Shown: positions 51,435 to 60,428 of the stretch, one piece after another
Layout of the letters: each line of letters begins with the position of its first letter
Position numbering within the stretch: position 1 is the first letter of the stretch
Assembly: GCF_017811755.1 (NCBI RefSeq)
Contig: NZ_JADDJF010000016.1
Coordinates: 1-64,000, forward strand
Direction: 5' to 3'
Length of the DNA: 64,000 nt
Source of the DNA: Pararhodobacter sp. SW119
Lineage (GTDB): Bacteria; Pseudomonadota; Alphaproteobacteria; Rhodobacterales; Rhodobacteraceae
Notes under the pieces: generated by a model
What the model was told of the DNA's origin: nothing
Database searches by the model: none
What the model saw: the letters and a program-made list of their open reading frames with translations, nothing else
Translations under genes and position numbers: made by a program

Positions 51435-52664
51435 TCACCGGGTGTTTGCGAGGCGTCCTGCCGCGTCAGCGAGTGCCTCGAGTGCAACACAAAGATCTTC
51501 GCGCCGGGTATCTTCATTCGGATTATGGCTGATGCCACCGATCGACGGCGCGAACAGCATCGCTGTCGGCAAGACCCGCGCCACGTTCGACGCATCGTGC
51601 AGCGCGCCCGAAGGCATTGACCGCCAGCGACCCGGCGCGACGGTCTCGGCCGCGACTTCAAGCGCGTGCTGCAGGCGCGGGTCCATCGGCACGGGTTCCA
51701 CCGGCGATCCCCGCGTCGCCTGCAGGATCAGCCCGCGCTCGCTTGCCACCTGCCGGGCGAGCGTGTGAGCCGCAGCTGCCATCGCGTCCAGCCGAGATAC
51801 CTCTGCATCGCGTATCTGCACCGTAAAGCTGGCCGCGCCGGGTACGATCGAATTGGCATTCGGTTCAACGACGATCCGGCCCAGGGTCCAGACGGTGCGT
51901 TCACTGACCATCGGCGCAAAGACCTCGTTCAGGGCGACGGAATAGGACGCAAACCCCTGCAACGCATCGCGGCGAAGCTGCATCGGCGTGGTCCCGGCGT
52001 GATTGGCTTCGCCCTCGAAGCGGAAACTCCATTGCCGCACACCGACGATGGCTCCGACCACACCCAAGGCTTCGCCGGCGCTGTCCAGCACGGGTCCCTG
52101 CTCGATATGCGGTTCGATATACGCCGTGAATCGATCAGGCGATACGCTGCCAAGTGGACCGATATCCTTCGCGCGCTCTCGCGCCGTCGCGAAGGTTATG
52201 GGATCGTCCAGTGCGTCCTCGTCAAGGCAGGCATCGGCTTCCGCCAAGCTCAACTGTCCGGTCCAGACCGAACTGCCTGTGAGTCTGCCGAAGCGTCCCT
52301 CCTCGTCCTGGAAAGAGACGACGGCGAATGGCGGGCCACCATTTGCTTGCGCTGCACGCGCCAGTTCCAGCCCACACGCGACCCCCCAGATCCCGTCGAG
52401 CCACCCACCCAGCGGCTGCGTGTCGCTGTGCGAGCCGACCAGCAGGCACGGGCCGTCACCTGGCGGCAGGCCGAAAAGATTGCCGCAAGGATCGACGATG
52501 ACCTCCAGACCGGCCGCCTGCATCTGATCGGCCAGCCACTTGCGCGCGGCGATGTCGGGATCGGAAAAGGCCCGTCGCGCGACGCCCGTTCCCTGACCCC
52601 CGATGGTGCGCAGGTGATCCAGATCCGAAAGCATGCGGGCGGGATCGACGTGAATACGGGTCAT
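51435..52664 (-). CDS. M20-type amidohydrolase (N-carbamoyl-amino-acid hydrolase / allantoate amidohydrolase-like)
   Basis: The 409-residue protein belongs to the M20 dizinc group of hydantoinase/carbamoylase enzymes: LLVGSHSDTQPLGGWLDG with metal His and Asp, SFQDEEGRFGRLTGS with the catalytic Glu pair, and GEANHAGTTPMQLRRDAL with the family's substrate-binding His/Arg. It cleaves N-carbamoyl amino acids, allantoate or ureidoglycolate; sequence alone does not decide. It lies downstream of the XRE-cupin regulator on the same strand (27-bp gap). Confidence 0.88.
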   Translation of the reverse strand: MTRIHVDPARMLSDLDHLRTIGGQGTGVARRAFSDPDIAARKWLADQMQAAGLEVIVDPCGNLFGLPPGDGPCLLVGSHSDTQPLGGWLDGIWGVACGLELARAAQANGGPPFAVVSFQDEEGRFGRLTGSSVWTGQLSLAEADACLDEDALDDPITFATARERAKDIGPLGSVSPDRFTAYIEPHIEQGPVLDSAGEALGVVGAIVGVRQWSFRFEGEANHAGTTPMQLRRDALQGFASYSVALNEVFAPMVSERTVWTLGRIVVEPNANSIVPGAASFTVQIRDAEVSRLDAMAAAAHTLARQVASERGLILQATRGSPVEPVPMDPRLQHALEVAAETVAPGRWRSMPSGALHDASNVARVLPTAMLFAPSIGGISHNPNEDTRREDLCVALEALADAAGRLANTR

Positions 52665-52691
52665 GAAACCTCCAGGTCGTCAGCGAAGCCG

Positions 52692-53285
52692 TCACAGATA
52701 CGGCGGAGTGCAGGCCGAGACCACGACGGCCTCTTCCTCGTGCGGGTTTCGAAAGCGATGCGGCAAGGTCGAGTTGAACAGATAGCTGTCACCGGCGCGC
52801 AGAATCTCGGTCCGCTCACCGACCGTCAGTTCGATCGCGCCCGAGATCACGACGCCGCCTTCGGATCCCGGATGGTCCAGCCGCGCACGCCCGGTATCGG
52901 CGCCGGGCTCATAACGCTCATAGAGGATCTGCAGATTGTGCGCCCGGGCGTCGCCAACCTGCGCCAGATGAATTCGCCCCGTGCGCCCCGGCGCCGCACC
53001 TGGCAGAAGCGAGGATAGGTCGCGCAACTCTTCCGGACGGAACACGATGGCCTCGGTCACCGGGCGGTCGGGCTCGAAAAACTCCGCCAGTGTTACGCCC
53101 AATCCGCCTAGAATCCTGCGCAGGCTCGCGACCGAGGGGCTGGAACGGTTGGTTTCGATCATCGCGACCTGGCCATGCGGCACGCCGGAAAGCTCGGCCA
53201 GGCGGCGCTGCGACAGGGCCGCGGCCTGCCGCATCGACCGCAGACGGGCCCCGACATCGAAGTCGCCATTCTGGAAACCGCTCAT
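52692..53285 (-). CDS. XRE-cupin transcriptional regulator (PuuR-like)
   Basis: The 197-residue protein has an N-terminal XRE helix-turn-helix (about 10-70; ALSQRRLAELSGVPHGQVAM) and a C-terminal cupin barrel (about 110-190; RLDHPGSEGGVVISGAIEL), the layout of PuuR and other amino-acid-catabolism regulators. I choose ATG 53285 because MSGFQNGDFDVGARLR resembles family starts, and the ATG at 53318 lies in a candidate operator. It is divergent from gabT and probably controls both gabT and the amidohydrolase. Confidence 0.85.
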   Translation of the reverse strand: MSGFQNGDFDVGARLRSMRQAAALSQRRLAELSGVPHGQVAMIETNRSSPSVASLRRILGGLGVTLAEFFEPDRPVTEAIVFRPEELRDLSSLLPGAAPGRTGRIHLAQVGDARAHNLQILYERYEPGADTGRARLDHPGSEGGVVISGAIELTVGERTEILRAGDSYLFNSTLPHRFRNPHEEEAVVVSACTPPYL

Positions 53286-53312
53286 CCGTTCGTCCATGGT
53301 AAGGAATCGCTT

Positions 53313-53328
53313 GCTCATGATATTGAGC
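53313..53328. promoter_or_regulatory. Candidate operator between the XRE-cupin gene and gabT
   Basis: GCTCA-TGATAT-TGAGC is a perfect 5-bp inverted repeat with a 6-bp AT-rich core, in the divergent gap. It is a plausible dimer site for the neighbouring regulator. No second copy was found nearby, so it rests on position and symmetry. Confidence 0.4.
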
Positions 53329-53367
53329 GGGACTAGGAAGGAAAGCGGAAAAGTCCAGGAGACGACC

Positions 53368-54669
53368 ATGACTGCTACGTCCGAACTTCAGGCCCGCAAG
53401 ACCGCCGCCGTATCGCGCGGCGTTGCGACCCGCAACATCTATGCCGTCCGTGCCGAGAACGCCGAGCTTTGGGACGCCGAGGGCCGCCGCTATCTCGATT
53501 TCGCGGTTGGGATCGCGGTGAACAACACTGGGCATCGCCACCCAAAGGTAATGGCGGCCGTTGCGGAGCAGGCGCAGGCCTTCACGCATACCTGTTTCCA
53601 CGTCGCGCCCTACGAAAGCTACATCCGTCTGGCGGAGCGTTTGAACGAAATCACGCCGGGCGACTTTCCGAAGAAGACGATGCTGGTGTCTTCGGGCGCC
53701 GAGGCGGTGGAGAACGCGATCAAGATGGCGCGCGCGCATACCGGGCGGTCGGGCGTGATCGCCTTTACCGGGGCGTTCCATGGCCGCACGCTTCTGGGGA
53801 TGGCGCTGACCGGCAAGGTCATGCCCTACAAGAAGAGCTTTGGCGCCATGCCGGCCGAGGTCGTGCATGCCCCGTTCCCCAACGAGTTCCACGGCATCAG
53901 CGAGGCCGAGGCGCTGCGCACGCTGGAGGGTATGTTCGCCTCGACCGTCGATCCCGAGCGGATCGCGGCGATGATCGTCGAGCCGGTGCAGGGCGAGGGC
54001 GGGTTCAACATCGCCCCCGCGGGCTTCCTGCGCGCGCTGCGCGAGATCTGCGACAAATACGGGATCGTGCTGATCGCGGACGAGGTGCAGGCGGGCATGG
54101 CGCGGACCGGCACGATGTTCGGTTTCGATCACTCCGGCGTCGTGCCGGACGTGGTCACCATGGCCAAGGGGCTGGCGGGCGGGTTCCCGCTGTCGGCGGT
54201 CACGGGTCGGGCCGAGATCGTCGACGCGCCGCATCCGGGCGGGGTCGGCGGCACCTATGGCGGCAACCCGATCGCGGTGGCGGCGAGTCATGCGGTGCTC
54301 GACGTGATCAAGGAAGAGGATCTGTGCCAGCGCGCGGCCGAGATCGGTGAGAAGATCCGGGCGCGGCTTTCGGCGATTGCCGAGCGGCAGGGGATGGAGT
54401 GCATCGGCGATGTTCGTGGCTTGGGTGCTATGAACGCGTTCGAATTGGTCAAGGACCGTTCGAGCCGCGCGCCGGATGCGGAACTGACCGCCGCGATCGT
54501 GGCCGAGGCCGAGGCGCGCGGGTTGATCCTGCTGTCCTGCGGGACCCGCTACAACGTGATCCGCCTGCTGCCGCCGCTGACCATCCCGTGGGACCAGTTG
54601 GACGAGGCGCTGGACATGATCGAGGCCTCGGTCGAGGCGGCCGTGCAGAAGACTGCCGCCGCGGCCTGA
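53368..54669 (+). CDS. gabT: 4-aminobutyrate-2-oxoglutarate aminotransferase
   Basis: GabT transfers the amino group of GABA to 2-oxoglutarate, giving succinate semialdehyde. The 433-residue class III aminotransferase has SSGAEAVENAIKMARAHTG, GAFHGRTLLGMALTGK and the PLP lysine in TMAKGLAGGFPLSAV (Lys267). AGGAG precedes the ATG at 53368. GabD is not adjacent. The divergent XRE-cupin regulator and M20 amidohydrolase suggest a nitrogen-compound breakdown locus; beta-alanine or putrescine-derived substrates are also possible. Confidence 0.92.
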   Translation: MTATSELQARKTAAVSRGVATRNIYAVRAENAELWDAEGRRYLDFAVGIAVNNTGHRHPKVMAAVAEQAQAFTHTCFHVAPYESYIRLAERLNEITPGDFPKKTMLVSSGAEAVENAIKMARAHTGRSGVIAFTGAFHGRTLLGMALTGKVMPYKKSFGAMPAEVVHAPFPNEFHGISEAEALRTLEGMFASTVDPERIAAMIVEPVQGEGGFNIAPAGFLRALREICDKYGIVLIADEVQAGMARTGTMFGFDHSGVVPDVVTMAKGLAGGFPLSAVTGRAEIVDAPHPGGVGGTYGGNPIAVAASHAVLDVIKEEDLCQRAAEIGEKIRARLSAIAERQGMECIGDVRGLGAMNAFELVKDRSSRAPDAELTAAIVAEAEARGLILLSCGTRYNVIRLLPPLTIPWDQLDEALDMIEASVEAAVQKTAAAA

Positions 54670-54691
54670 GCCGGACGAATGCAGGAAGATT

Positions 54692-54716
54692 GCGGCGGGG
54701 GCATGTCCCCCGCCGC
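54692..54716 (+). terminator. Strong hairpin after gabT
   Basis: A perfect 10-bp stem (GCGGCGGGGG and its complement) with loop CATGT lies 22 bp after the gabT stop. No long T-tract follows (GTTCGTTTGC), as is usual for GC-rich genomes. It is probably the transcription terminator of gabT. Confidence 0.6.
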
Positions 54717-54843
54717 GTTCGTTTGCGGGGTGAGAGTGCCGACGGTTTTCCGCGAGCTCGCCGGACCGAGCGGCGAGCGACGGGTGTTTTTCAGGACTCG
54801 CTGATCCTGCCCGGTGGGGTGATGGGATGGCTTCGGTGGGCAG

Positions 54844-54920
54844 TGTCCAAATTTGGACAATTTGACAACCCACTCATATAATTCGGAAAAAGTTGTGATG
54901 TTAACCTCATTGAAACTTTC
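54844..54920 (+). repeat. Palindrome + GTTAAC element, copy E
   Basis: A perfect 16-bp palindrome (54844-54859, left arm TGTCCAAA) is centred 48 bp before GTTAACC (54900-54906), followed by GAAACTTTC (54912-54920). It lies between convergent gabT and rsmA, 128 bp downstream of the gabT hairpin. The rest of this 364-bp gap shows no gene. Confidence 0.8.
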
Positions 54921-55033
54921 TCAAAAAGGGTCGTCGGCACGGGTTTCAAGCGACACAAACCGTCGGTCCGCACCGGCAAGCCAAGGCGCGGGGGGAGAGC
55001 CAGGTTTCGTTCCGCCAACGGTTCTGCCGATCG

Positions 55034-55864
55034 TCAGGTGAGGTCGCGGGCGAGCGCGCAGAAGGCTTCGAGACCGATTTCCTCGGCCCGCGCGGTGGGC
55101 GGGATGCCCAGCCGTTCCAGCCGCGCCTCGATCTGCGGATCGAGGCCGCGCAGGCTGGCGCGCAGCATCTTACGGCGCTGGTTGAAGGCGGCGGCGACGA
55201 CGCGTTCCAGCACCTTCGCGTCAGCGGGAAACCGCGGCGCCGGCAGCGCGGTCAGGTGGACCACGGCCGAGGCCACCTTGGGCGGGGGCGTGAAGGCGGA
55301 CGGGGGAAGGGTAAGCACGATCCGCGCCTCGCACCGCCACTGCGCCAGCAGGGCGAGCCGACCGTAGGCCTTGCCGCCCGGTTTTGCCACGATCCGCTCG
55401 GCGACTTCGCGCTGGAACATCAGTGTGAGGCTTTCCCAGAACGGCGGCCAGTCGCGCGGGGTGAGCCAGCGCACCAGAAGCTCGGTGCCGACGTTGTAGG
55501 GCAGATTCGCCACCACCTTGATCGGCGGGTTGAGGTGCGCGAGCGGGTCGATCTTCAGCGCGTCGCCCTGCAGGACGGTCAGCCGGCCGGGGTGAGCCGC
55601 GGCAATCTCGGCCAGCGCCGGCAGGCAGCGGGGATCCTTCTCGATCGCCAGGACGTGGCGCGCGCCCTCGGCCAGAAGGCCGCGCGTCAACCCGCCGGGG
55701 CCGGGGCCGACCTCCAGCACGTCTGATTGCGTCAAATCACCCGCGGCGCGGGCGATGCGGGCCGTCAGGTTCAGATCCAGAAGGAAGTTCTGCCCCAGCG
55801 CCTTGCGCGCACGCAGATCGTGCCGCGCGATGACGTCGCGCAGGGGCGGAAGGCTGTCGATCAC
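55034..55864 (-). CDS. rsmA: 16S rRNA dimethyladenosine transferase
   Basis: RsmA (KsgA) dimethylates A1518 and A1519 near the 3' end of 16S rRNA. The 276-residue protein has the SAM motif [15 protein letters not shown] and the target motif NLPYNVGT, with the N-terminal [10 protein letters not shown] typical of KsgA. It uses a GTG start at 55864 that overlaps the pdxA stop as GTGA. It lies at the end of the lptF-to-rsmA run. Confidence 0.95.
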   Translation of the reverse strand: MIDSLPPLRDVIARHDLRARKALGQNFLLDLNLTARIARAAGDLTQSDVLEVGPGPGGLTRGLLAEGARHVLAIEKDPRCLPALAEIAAAHPGRLTVLQGDALKIDPLAHLNPPIKVVANLPYNVGTELLVRWLTPRDWPPFWESLTLMFQREVAERIVAKPGGKAYGRLALLAQWRCEARIVLTLPPSAFTPPPKVASAVVHLTALPAPRFPADAKVLERVVAAAFNQRRKMLRASLRGLDPQIEARLERLGIPPTARAEEIGLEAFCALARDLT

Positions 55865-56868
55865 CGCGTCGCCCGGCGCGCGGCCATGCTGGCGGCCATG
55901 CCAACGGCGGCGCGCAGGCTTGACGGGTCGGCGACACCGGTGCCGGCAATGTCGAAGGCGGTGCCGTGATCGGGCGAGGTGCGCACGAAGGGCAGTCCCA
56001 GCGTGACGTTGACCCCGCCGGCAAAATCGATGGTCTTGATCGGGATGAGCGCCTGATCGTGATACATGCATATCGCCGCGTCGTAGCGACTCCGGGCCTC
56101 CGGGTGGAACATCGTGTCGGCGGGCAGGGGGCCGGCCAGATCGAACCCCTCGGCGCGCAGTTCCTCGAGCAGCGGGATGATCAGCGCGCCCTCCTCGGCG
56201 CCCATCACGCCGCCTTCGCCGGCATGCGGGTTCAGACCTGCAACGGCGATGCGCGGCGCCCGCACCCCGAAGTCGCGGACCAGCCCGGCATGGGTCAGGC
56301 GGATCGTGCGCGCAAGGCCCTCGCGGGTCAGCGCCTGCGGGACGGCGGCCAGCGGAATGTGGATCGTCGCGGGCACGACGCGCAATTCGGGGCAGGCGAG
56401 CATCATCACGACGTCGCAGCCGCCGGCGAGATGGGCCAGAAACTCGGTATGGCCGGGAAAGGCGAAGCGCGCCCCTTCGACCAGCGCGCGCTTGTTGATC
56501 GGGCAGGTGACAAGGCCGGCCGCCGCGCCGCCGACAACCAGTCCGACGGCGCGTTCGATCACCGCGATGACGGCGGCCGCATTGGCAGGATCGGGGCGGC
56601 CCGCGCGTACCGGCGCGGGAAAGTCGTGGCGCAGGACGGGCAGGGTGCCTGCGGGAAGCGCCGTCGCCTCGGCGGGCGCGCTGATTTCGTGCCAGGGGGT
56701 ACCGGCCGGCAAATGCGTCGGATCACCGATCCAGGCGAAGGGCGCTTCGTCCAGACGCGCCAGCTTGGCCGCGATTTCAGGCCCGATCCCTGCGGGGTCG
56801 CCGCAGGTCATCACCAGAACGGGAGGCGCCATAGCCGGCGGATCGGGCGGGATCGGGGCGGGCGACAT
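55861..56868 (-). CDS. pdxA: 4-hydroxythreonine-4-phosphate dehydrogenase
   Basis: PdxA oxidises 4-phosphohydroxy-L-threonine in pyridoxal phosphate synthesis. The 335-residue protein has [16 protein letters not shown] at the N-terminus and the metal-binding HTEFLAHL and [12 protein letters not shown] of the family. It sits between surA and rsmA in the conserved order; its stop overlaps the rsmA start. PLP enzymes encoded in the window (alr, gabT) would use the product. Confidence 0.95.
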   Translation of the reverse strand: MSPAPIPPDPPAMAPPVLVMTCGDPAGIGPEIAAKLARLDEAPFAWIGDPTHLPAGTPWHEISAPAEATALPAGTLPVLRHDFPAPVRAGRPDPANAAAVIAVIERAVGLVVGGAAAGLVTCPINKRALVEGARFAFPGHTEFLAHLAGGCDVVMMLACPELRVVPATIHIPLAAVPQALTREGLARTIRLTHAGLVRDFGVRAPRIAVAGLNPHAGEGGVMGAEEGALIIPLLEELRAEGFDLAGPLPADTMFHPEARSRYDAAICMYHDQALIPIKTIDFAGGVNVTLGLPFVRTSPDHGTAFDIAGTGVADPSSLRAAVGMAASMAARRATR

Positions 56869-56889
56869 CGGCGGGGGCGCCTCGCGGGA

Positions 56890-58254
56890 TCAGGGCGTGC
56901 GGATTTCGGCCTCTGCGCGCAGGGTTTGCAGCCAGACCTCGGCCCGGCGTTCGATCTGCTGGCCGAAGACCGCGAAACGCGCCTGTTCGCGCGTCGGTTG
57001 CGGATCGGCGACGAAGCGGCGGGCGCAAAGCTGCAGGACGATCAGTTGGCCGTTGTCGACCAGATTGGCGGAAATCTCTCCCGGATCAAGGCGCGCGAGT
57101 TCCGTCGCCAGGCCGGTCGACAGCTGCGGTTGGCGCAGCGTCACGGTCTCGACGGCCTCCATCGGCAGGGTCGGGGCCAGGTCGCCGATCACCGGGCCGA
57201 AATCCGCGCAGCGTTCGGCGCGGATACGCAACTCGGCGACGCGGGTCAGGTTCGCCTCGGTCCGCCCGCCGGGGAGGGTGGCGCGGCGGAACTCCAACTC
57301 GATCTGGCCGGGCGGCACGTTGCGGGTTTCGCGCTTGGCGCGAAGCTGGAAGATGGCAAACGCGCCGGGCACGTCGACCGGTCCGATGATCTGGCCGGGC
57401 ACGGCGGTTTCGAACTGCGCTGCGATCGGTTCGGGCAGGCTGCGCAGGGGCAGCCAGTTGTCGACCCGGCCGCCCGCCTGTCCGGACGGGGCCGCCGAAA
57501 CCTCGCGCGCGGCGAGCGCGAATTCTTCCAAAGTGTCGATTTCAAGGATCTGGGGGATCAGTTGCTGGACGATCTCCGCGAACTGCGGGTCGGCGGGCAG
57601 GAAGATCTCGGAGATCAGGATCTCTGGCACCGGGCGCACATTCTCGACCGACAGGGCGCGGTCGATCTGCGGCTCGGTCACCACGATTTCGGGGCCGAAG
57701 CGGCCCTGCACCAACTCGCGCCACACGATGCCGGCGTGGACGAATTCGCGGAAGGTTTCCTGCGACACCCCGGCCTGCTGCAACCGGGACAGGAATTCCG
57801 GCGTGGAAAGCTCGACGCGGCTGGCGAATTCCGCCATCCCTTCGGTGATCTGCTCGGGGGTCGCGCGCAGTCCGAAACGGCGCCCGACCTGCAGTTGCAG
57901 CCGATCCTCGATCAGACGCTCGCGCGCGATGGTGCGCACGTCCGGACCGCCGCCGCCGATGAACTCCAGAAATCGGCTGCGCTGGTCGATCTCGTGGAAG
58001 GTGATGGCGTCGTCGTTGACCCAGACCGCCGCCGAGAAGGGCGACTGCGCGGTGGCGGGCGCGGTGAGCGCGGCGCACAGCGCCAGCGGCAGGGCGCGTC
58101 TGAACAGGCGCCTGAGACCGGTGATCCAGGGGCGGCCCTGGGCGGCCGGCATCGGGCGGGTCGGGGCGGGGCGGGGGGTCGTCAGGGGCATTCGCAACGG
58201 TCCGTCTGCTTCCTCGTCCTGACCGGGGCGCGTGGCCCCGGCAACTGAATTCAT
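56890..58254 (-). CDS. surA: Periplasmic peptidyl-prolyl isomerase / chaperone SurA
   Basis: SurA assists folding of outer-membrane proteins, above all LptD. The 454-residue protein has a signal sequence around residues 50-72 (LPLALCAALTAPATAQ), an N-terminal chaperone region, and a parvulin-type domain (about 200-310; IFLPADPQFAEIVQQLI). The ATG at 58254 overlaps the lptD stop as ATGA. A start closer to the signal peptide, such as the ATG 21 codons later, is possible. Confidence 0.9.
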   Translation of the reverse strand: MNSVAGATRPGQDEEADGPLRMPLTTPRPAPTRPMPAAQGRPWITGLRRLFRRALPLALCAALTAPATAQSPFSAAVWVNDDAITFHEIDQRSRFLEFIGGGGPDVRTIARERLIEDRLQLQVGRRFGLRATPEQITEGMAEFASRVELSTPEFLSRLQQAGVSQETFREFVHAGIVWRELVQGRFGPEIVVTEPQIDRALSVENVRPVPEILISEIFLPADPQFAEIVQQLIPQILEIDTLEEFALAAREVSAAPSGQAGGRVDNWLPLRSLPEPIAAQFETAVPGQIIGPVDVPGAFAIFQLRAKRETRNVPPGQIELEFRRATLPGGRTEANLTRVAELRIRAERCADFGPVIGDLAPTLPMEAVETVTLRQPQLSTGLATELARLDPGEISANLVDNGQLIVLQLCARRFVADPQPTREQARFAVFGQQIERRAEVWLQTLRAEAEIRTP

Positions 58255-60428
58255 GTCGCGCAGCTCCGGCCGGAACCTGCCGCGCTTCGTCCACCGATGC
58301 CCAGCAGCTCGATCCGAAGATCGAAGCGCGTCGACGGCGTCACATTAGTGGAGGTTGCGAAGCGACGCGAGAGGGAAAGATCGACAAGCAGGCATTCGTT
58401 GCGGAATTCCAACCCCGCGCGGGCGACACCGAAGCGCGATTGCTGGAAGTCGTAGCTTCCGCCGACCCGACCGGCCCAGCCCGAAGTGAAGCGATGACCG
58501 ACATCAACGGTCCAGTCGCGCAGATCGTCGGGGCGGTCCTCGAAGTCGCTGGCCGGAAGACGCAGCAAGGCGGTGCTGATCTCGGTCCGCCGGTTGGACC
58601 AGGACAGGCGCGCCTCGCCCCGGTCGAGGCCGCCGTCGGGGTCGACAAGCGCGCGGACGCCGAAGGACAACCCCTCGGGCAGGGAGAGTCGCGCCGCGAC
58701 CAGCCAGTTCGACTGACGGTCACCGAGGGCCTGGCGCGTGCCGGGCGGAAAGCCCGCGTAGGAGTCGCGCCGCCAGATGCGTCCGACGAGGGTGTCCAGC
58801 GACCATCCGTCCGGGTCGAAGCGCGACCATTGCAGGCCCAGATTGACGCGCGTGCCGTCGTCGCGCGCATCATGGCCCCAGTACCGGTCCAGCGCGAAGA
58901 GGTTGCCCGCGTCGAATTCGGGCATGCGGTTGTCGTCGTTGGGCAGCGCGACGTCTCGCTGATGGCTGGCCACGACCTGTGCGATGGGCTGAATCACATG
59001 CCGGCCCCCCCGCGCATCGACGGCCGACCAAGGCCAGCGCAGTTCGATCATCGCCTGCGCCGCATGGCGGGTGAGCGGATCGGGAAAGCGCGGATCGCCG
59101 TCGACCCTGACGTGATCCAGCCGCCCTTGCGCGGCGCCGGTCATCAGCACGCCGCCGGCAAGAAACCATTGCCGCCGCCATTCGGCCTGCGCATGGAGTC
59201 GGAGGAGCGCGCGGGCGGGATATTCGCTGGGAACCGAGGCATCGGCGGCGGCACGGCCGTGGGCCTGCGCGCCGAAATCCAGGTTCAGCGCGCCGCCGAT
59301 GGGCAGATGCGCCAGCCCGATCCGTTCCTGCCAGCGCATCTGCAGAGCGGCGCGCGGCAACCGCCGGTTCCGGTCGATCTGGCGCAGCGAATAGAAGCCG
59401 AGCGCGCGCGCGCGGATCGCCTGATCGCGTCGGATCCGTTCGAGCGTGACATCGGAGGTCAGCCGGGCGCCGGGGACCACGTCGTAATCCTCCAGATAGT
59501 CGCGGTCGCTGCCGGCCAGAATGTCGAAACGGAGCGTGAAGTCCTGCGGAAGCTGGAACTGGCCGCGGGTGAACAGATGGCCGCGGGTCCGCCCGGGGCG
59601 TAGCCGGTCGCGGGCAACCTGCCCGCCGATTTCCAGTCCTCCGCGGGCGAAGGCCTGCCGGTAGCGGAACGACAGGGCAACCAGCCGGTCGGTCGTCAGC
59701 GTCGGGGCAAGCGTGATGTCCCGCTGCGCGTCGAGCGGGATGAAATAGGGCAGGGTCGCGCCGTAACCGAGCCGGCTGGAGGCGCGAAATCGCGGAACGA
59801 GAAAGCCCCGCGCACGGGTCTGGGTCGGATCGGGCAGGCGAAGCGATGGCAGATAGACCAGCGGAACGCCGGCAAAGCGAAACTGCGCGCCTTCGAAGCG
59901 CAATTCGCGCTGCGCCTGATCGTGGGTGACACGGGCTGCGCGGATTTCCCACAGCGGTGTCGGATTCTCGGCGCAGACCGAACAGGAGGAGGCGATGACC
60001 GCGTCCATCTGCGTCAGGTTGGCGTCGCGCCGGCGCAATTCGGCGGCGGCGATCTGCATCTGCCGGTCAAGCACGAGCCGCGCGGATCGGACGATCCCGT
60101 CACGCAGGTTGGCCGAGAGTTCGGCTTCGTCGGCCAGAAAGATGCGGTCCGGCCCGTCCTGCATCACGATCGGCCCGGAAATCTGCAGCTGTCGGGTGCG
60201 CGGATCGTACCCGATACGGCTTGCGGTCAGACGGATCGAGCCATGCCAGACCTCGACCGAGCCCTCGGCGATCAGTCGCCCGGCGGGATCGACCTCGACC
60301 CGGTCAGCGGTCAGCGTCGCCGGTGACTGGGCATAGGCAGGCACCGCCGGAAGCAGCAGAACAAGCGACAGAACGGCCGCGGCAAGATGCGTCCCGAGCC
60401 CCGCGATCTGCCACCATGCGCGCTGCAC
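58251..60428 (-). CDS. lptD: LPS assembly outer-membrane protein LptD
   Basis: LptD is the beta-barrel that inserts lipopolysaccharide into the outer leaflet, together with LptE. The 725-residue protein has a signal peptide (VLSLVLLLPAVPAYAQ), an OstA N-terminal jellyroll (about 35-150), the cysteine pair of SSCSVCAENPT, and a long C-terminal barrel. It uses a GTG start at 60428, overlapping the last base of the lptG stop. LptE is not encoded in the window. Confidence 0.93.
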   Translation of the reverse strand: MQRAWWQIAGLGTHLAAAVLSLVLLLPAVPAYAQSPATLTADRVEVDPAGRLIAEGSVEVWHGSIRLTASRIGYDPRTRQLQISGPIVMQDGPDRIFLADEAELSANLRDGIVRSARLVLDRQMQIAAAELRRRDANLTQMDAVIASSCSVCAENPTPLWEIRAARVTHDQAQRELRFEGAQFRFAGVPLVYLPSLRLPDPTQTRARGFLVPRFRASSRLGYGATLPYFIPLDAQRDITLAPTLTTDRLVALSFRYRQAFARGGLEIGGQVARDRLRPGRTRGHLFTRGQFQLPQDFTLRFDILAGSDRDYLEDYDVVPGARLTSDVTLERIRRDQAIRARALGFYSLRQIDRNRRLPRAALQMRWQERIGLAHLPIGGALNLDFGAQAHGRAAADASVPSEYPARALLRLHAQAEWRRQWFLAGGVLMTGAAQGRLDHVRVDGDPRFPDPLTRHAAQAMIELRWPWSAVDARGGRHVIQPIAQVVASHQRDVALPNDDNRMPEFDAGNLFALDRYWGHDARDDGTRVNLGLQWSRFDPDGWSLDTLVGRIWRRDSYAGFPPGTRQALGDRQSNWLVAARLSLPEGLSFGVRALVDPDGGLDRGEARLSWSNRRTEISTALLRLPASDFEDRPDDLRDWTVDVGHRFTSGWAGRVGGSYDFQQSRFGVARAGLEFRNECLLVDLSLSRRFATSTNVTPSTRFDLRIELLGIGGRSAAGSGRSCAT

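Noticed and set aside
54862-54882. TTGACA and TATAAT inside copy E as a promoter
   Set aside because: Only 9 bp separate them; a standard promoter needs about 17.
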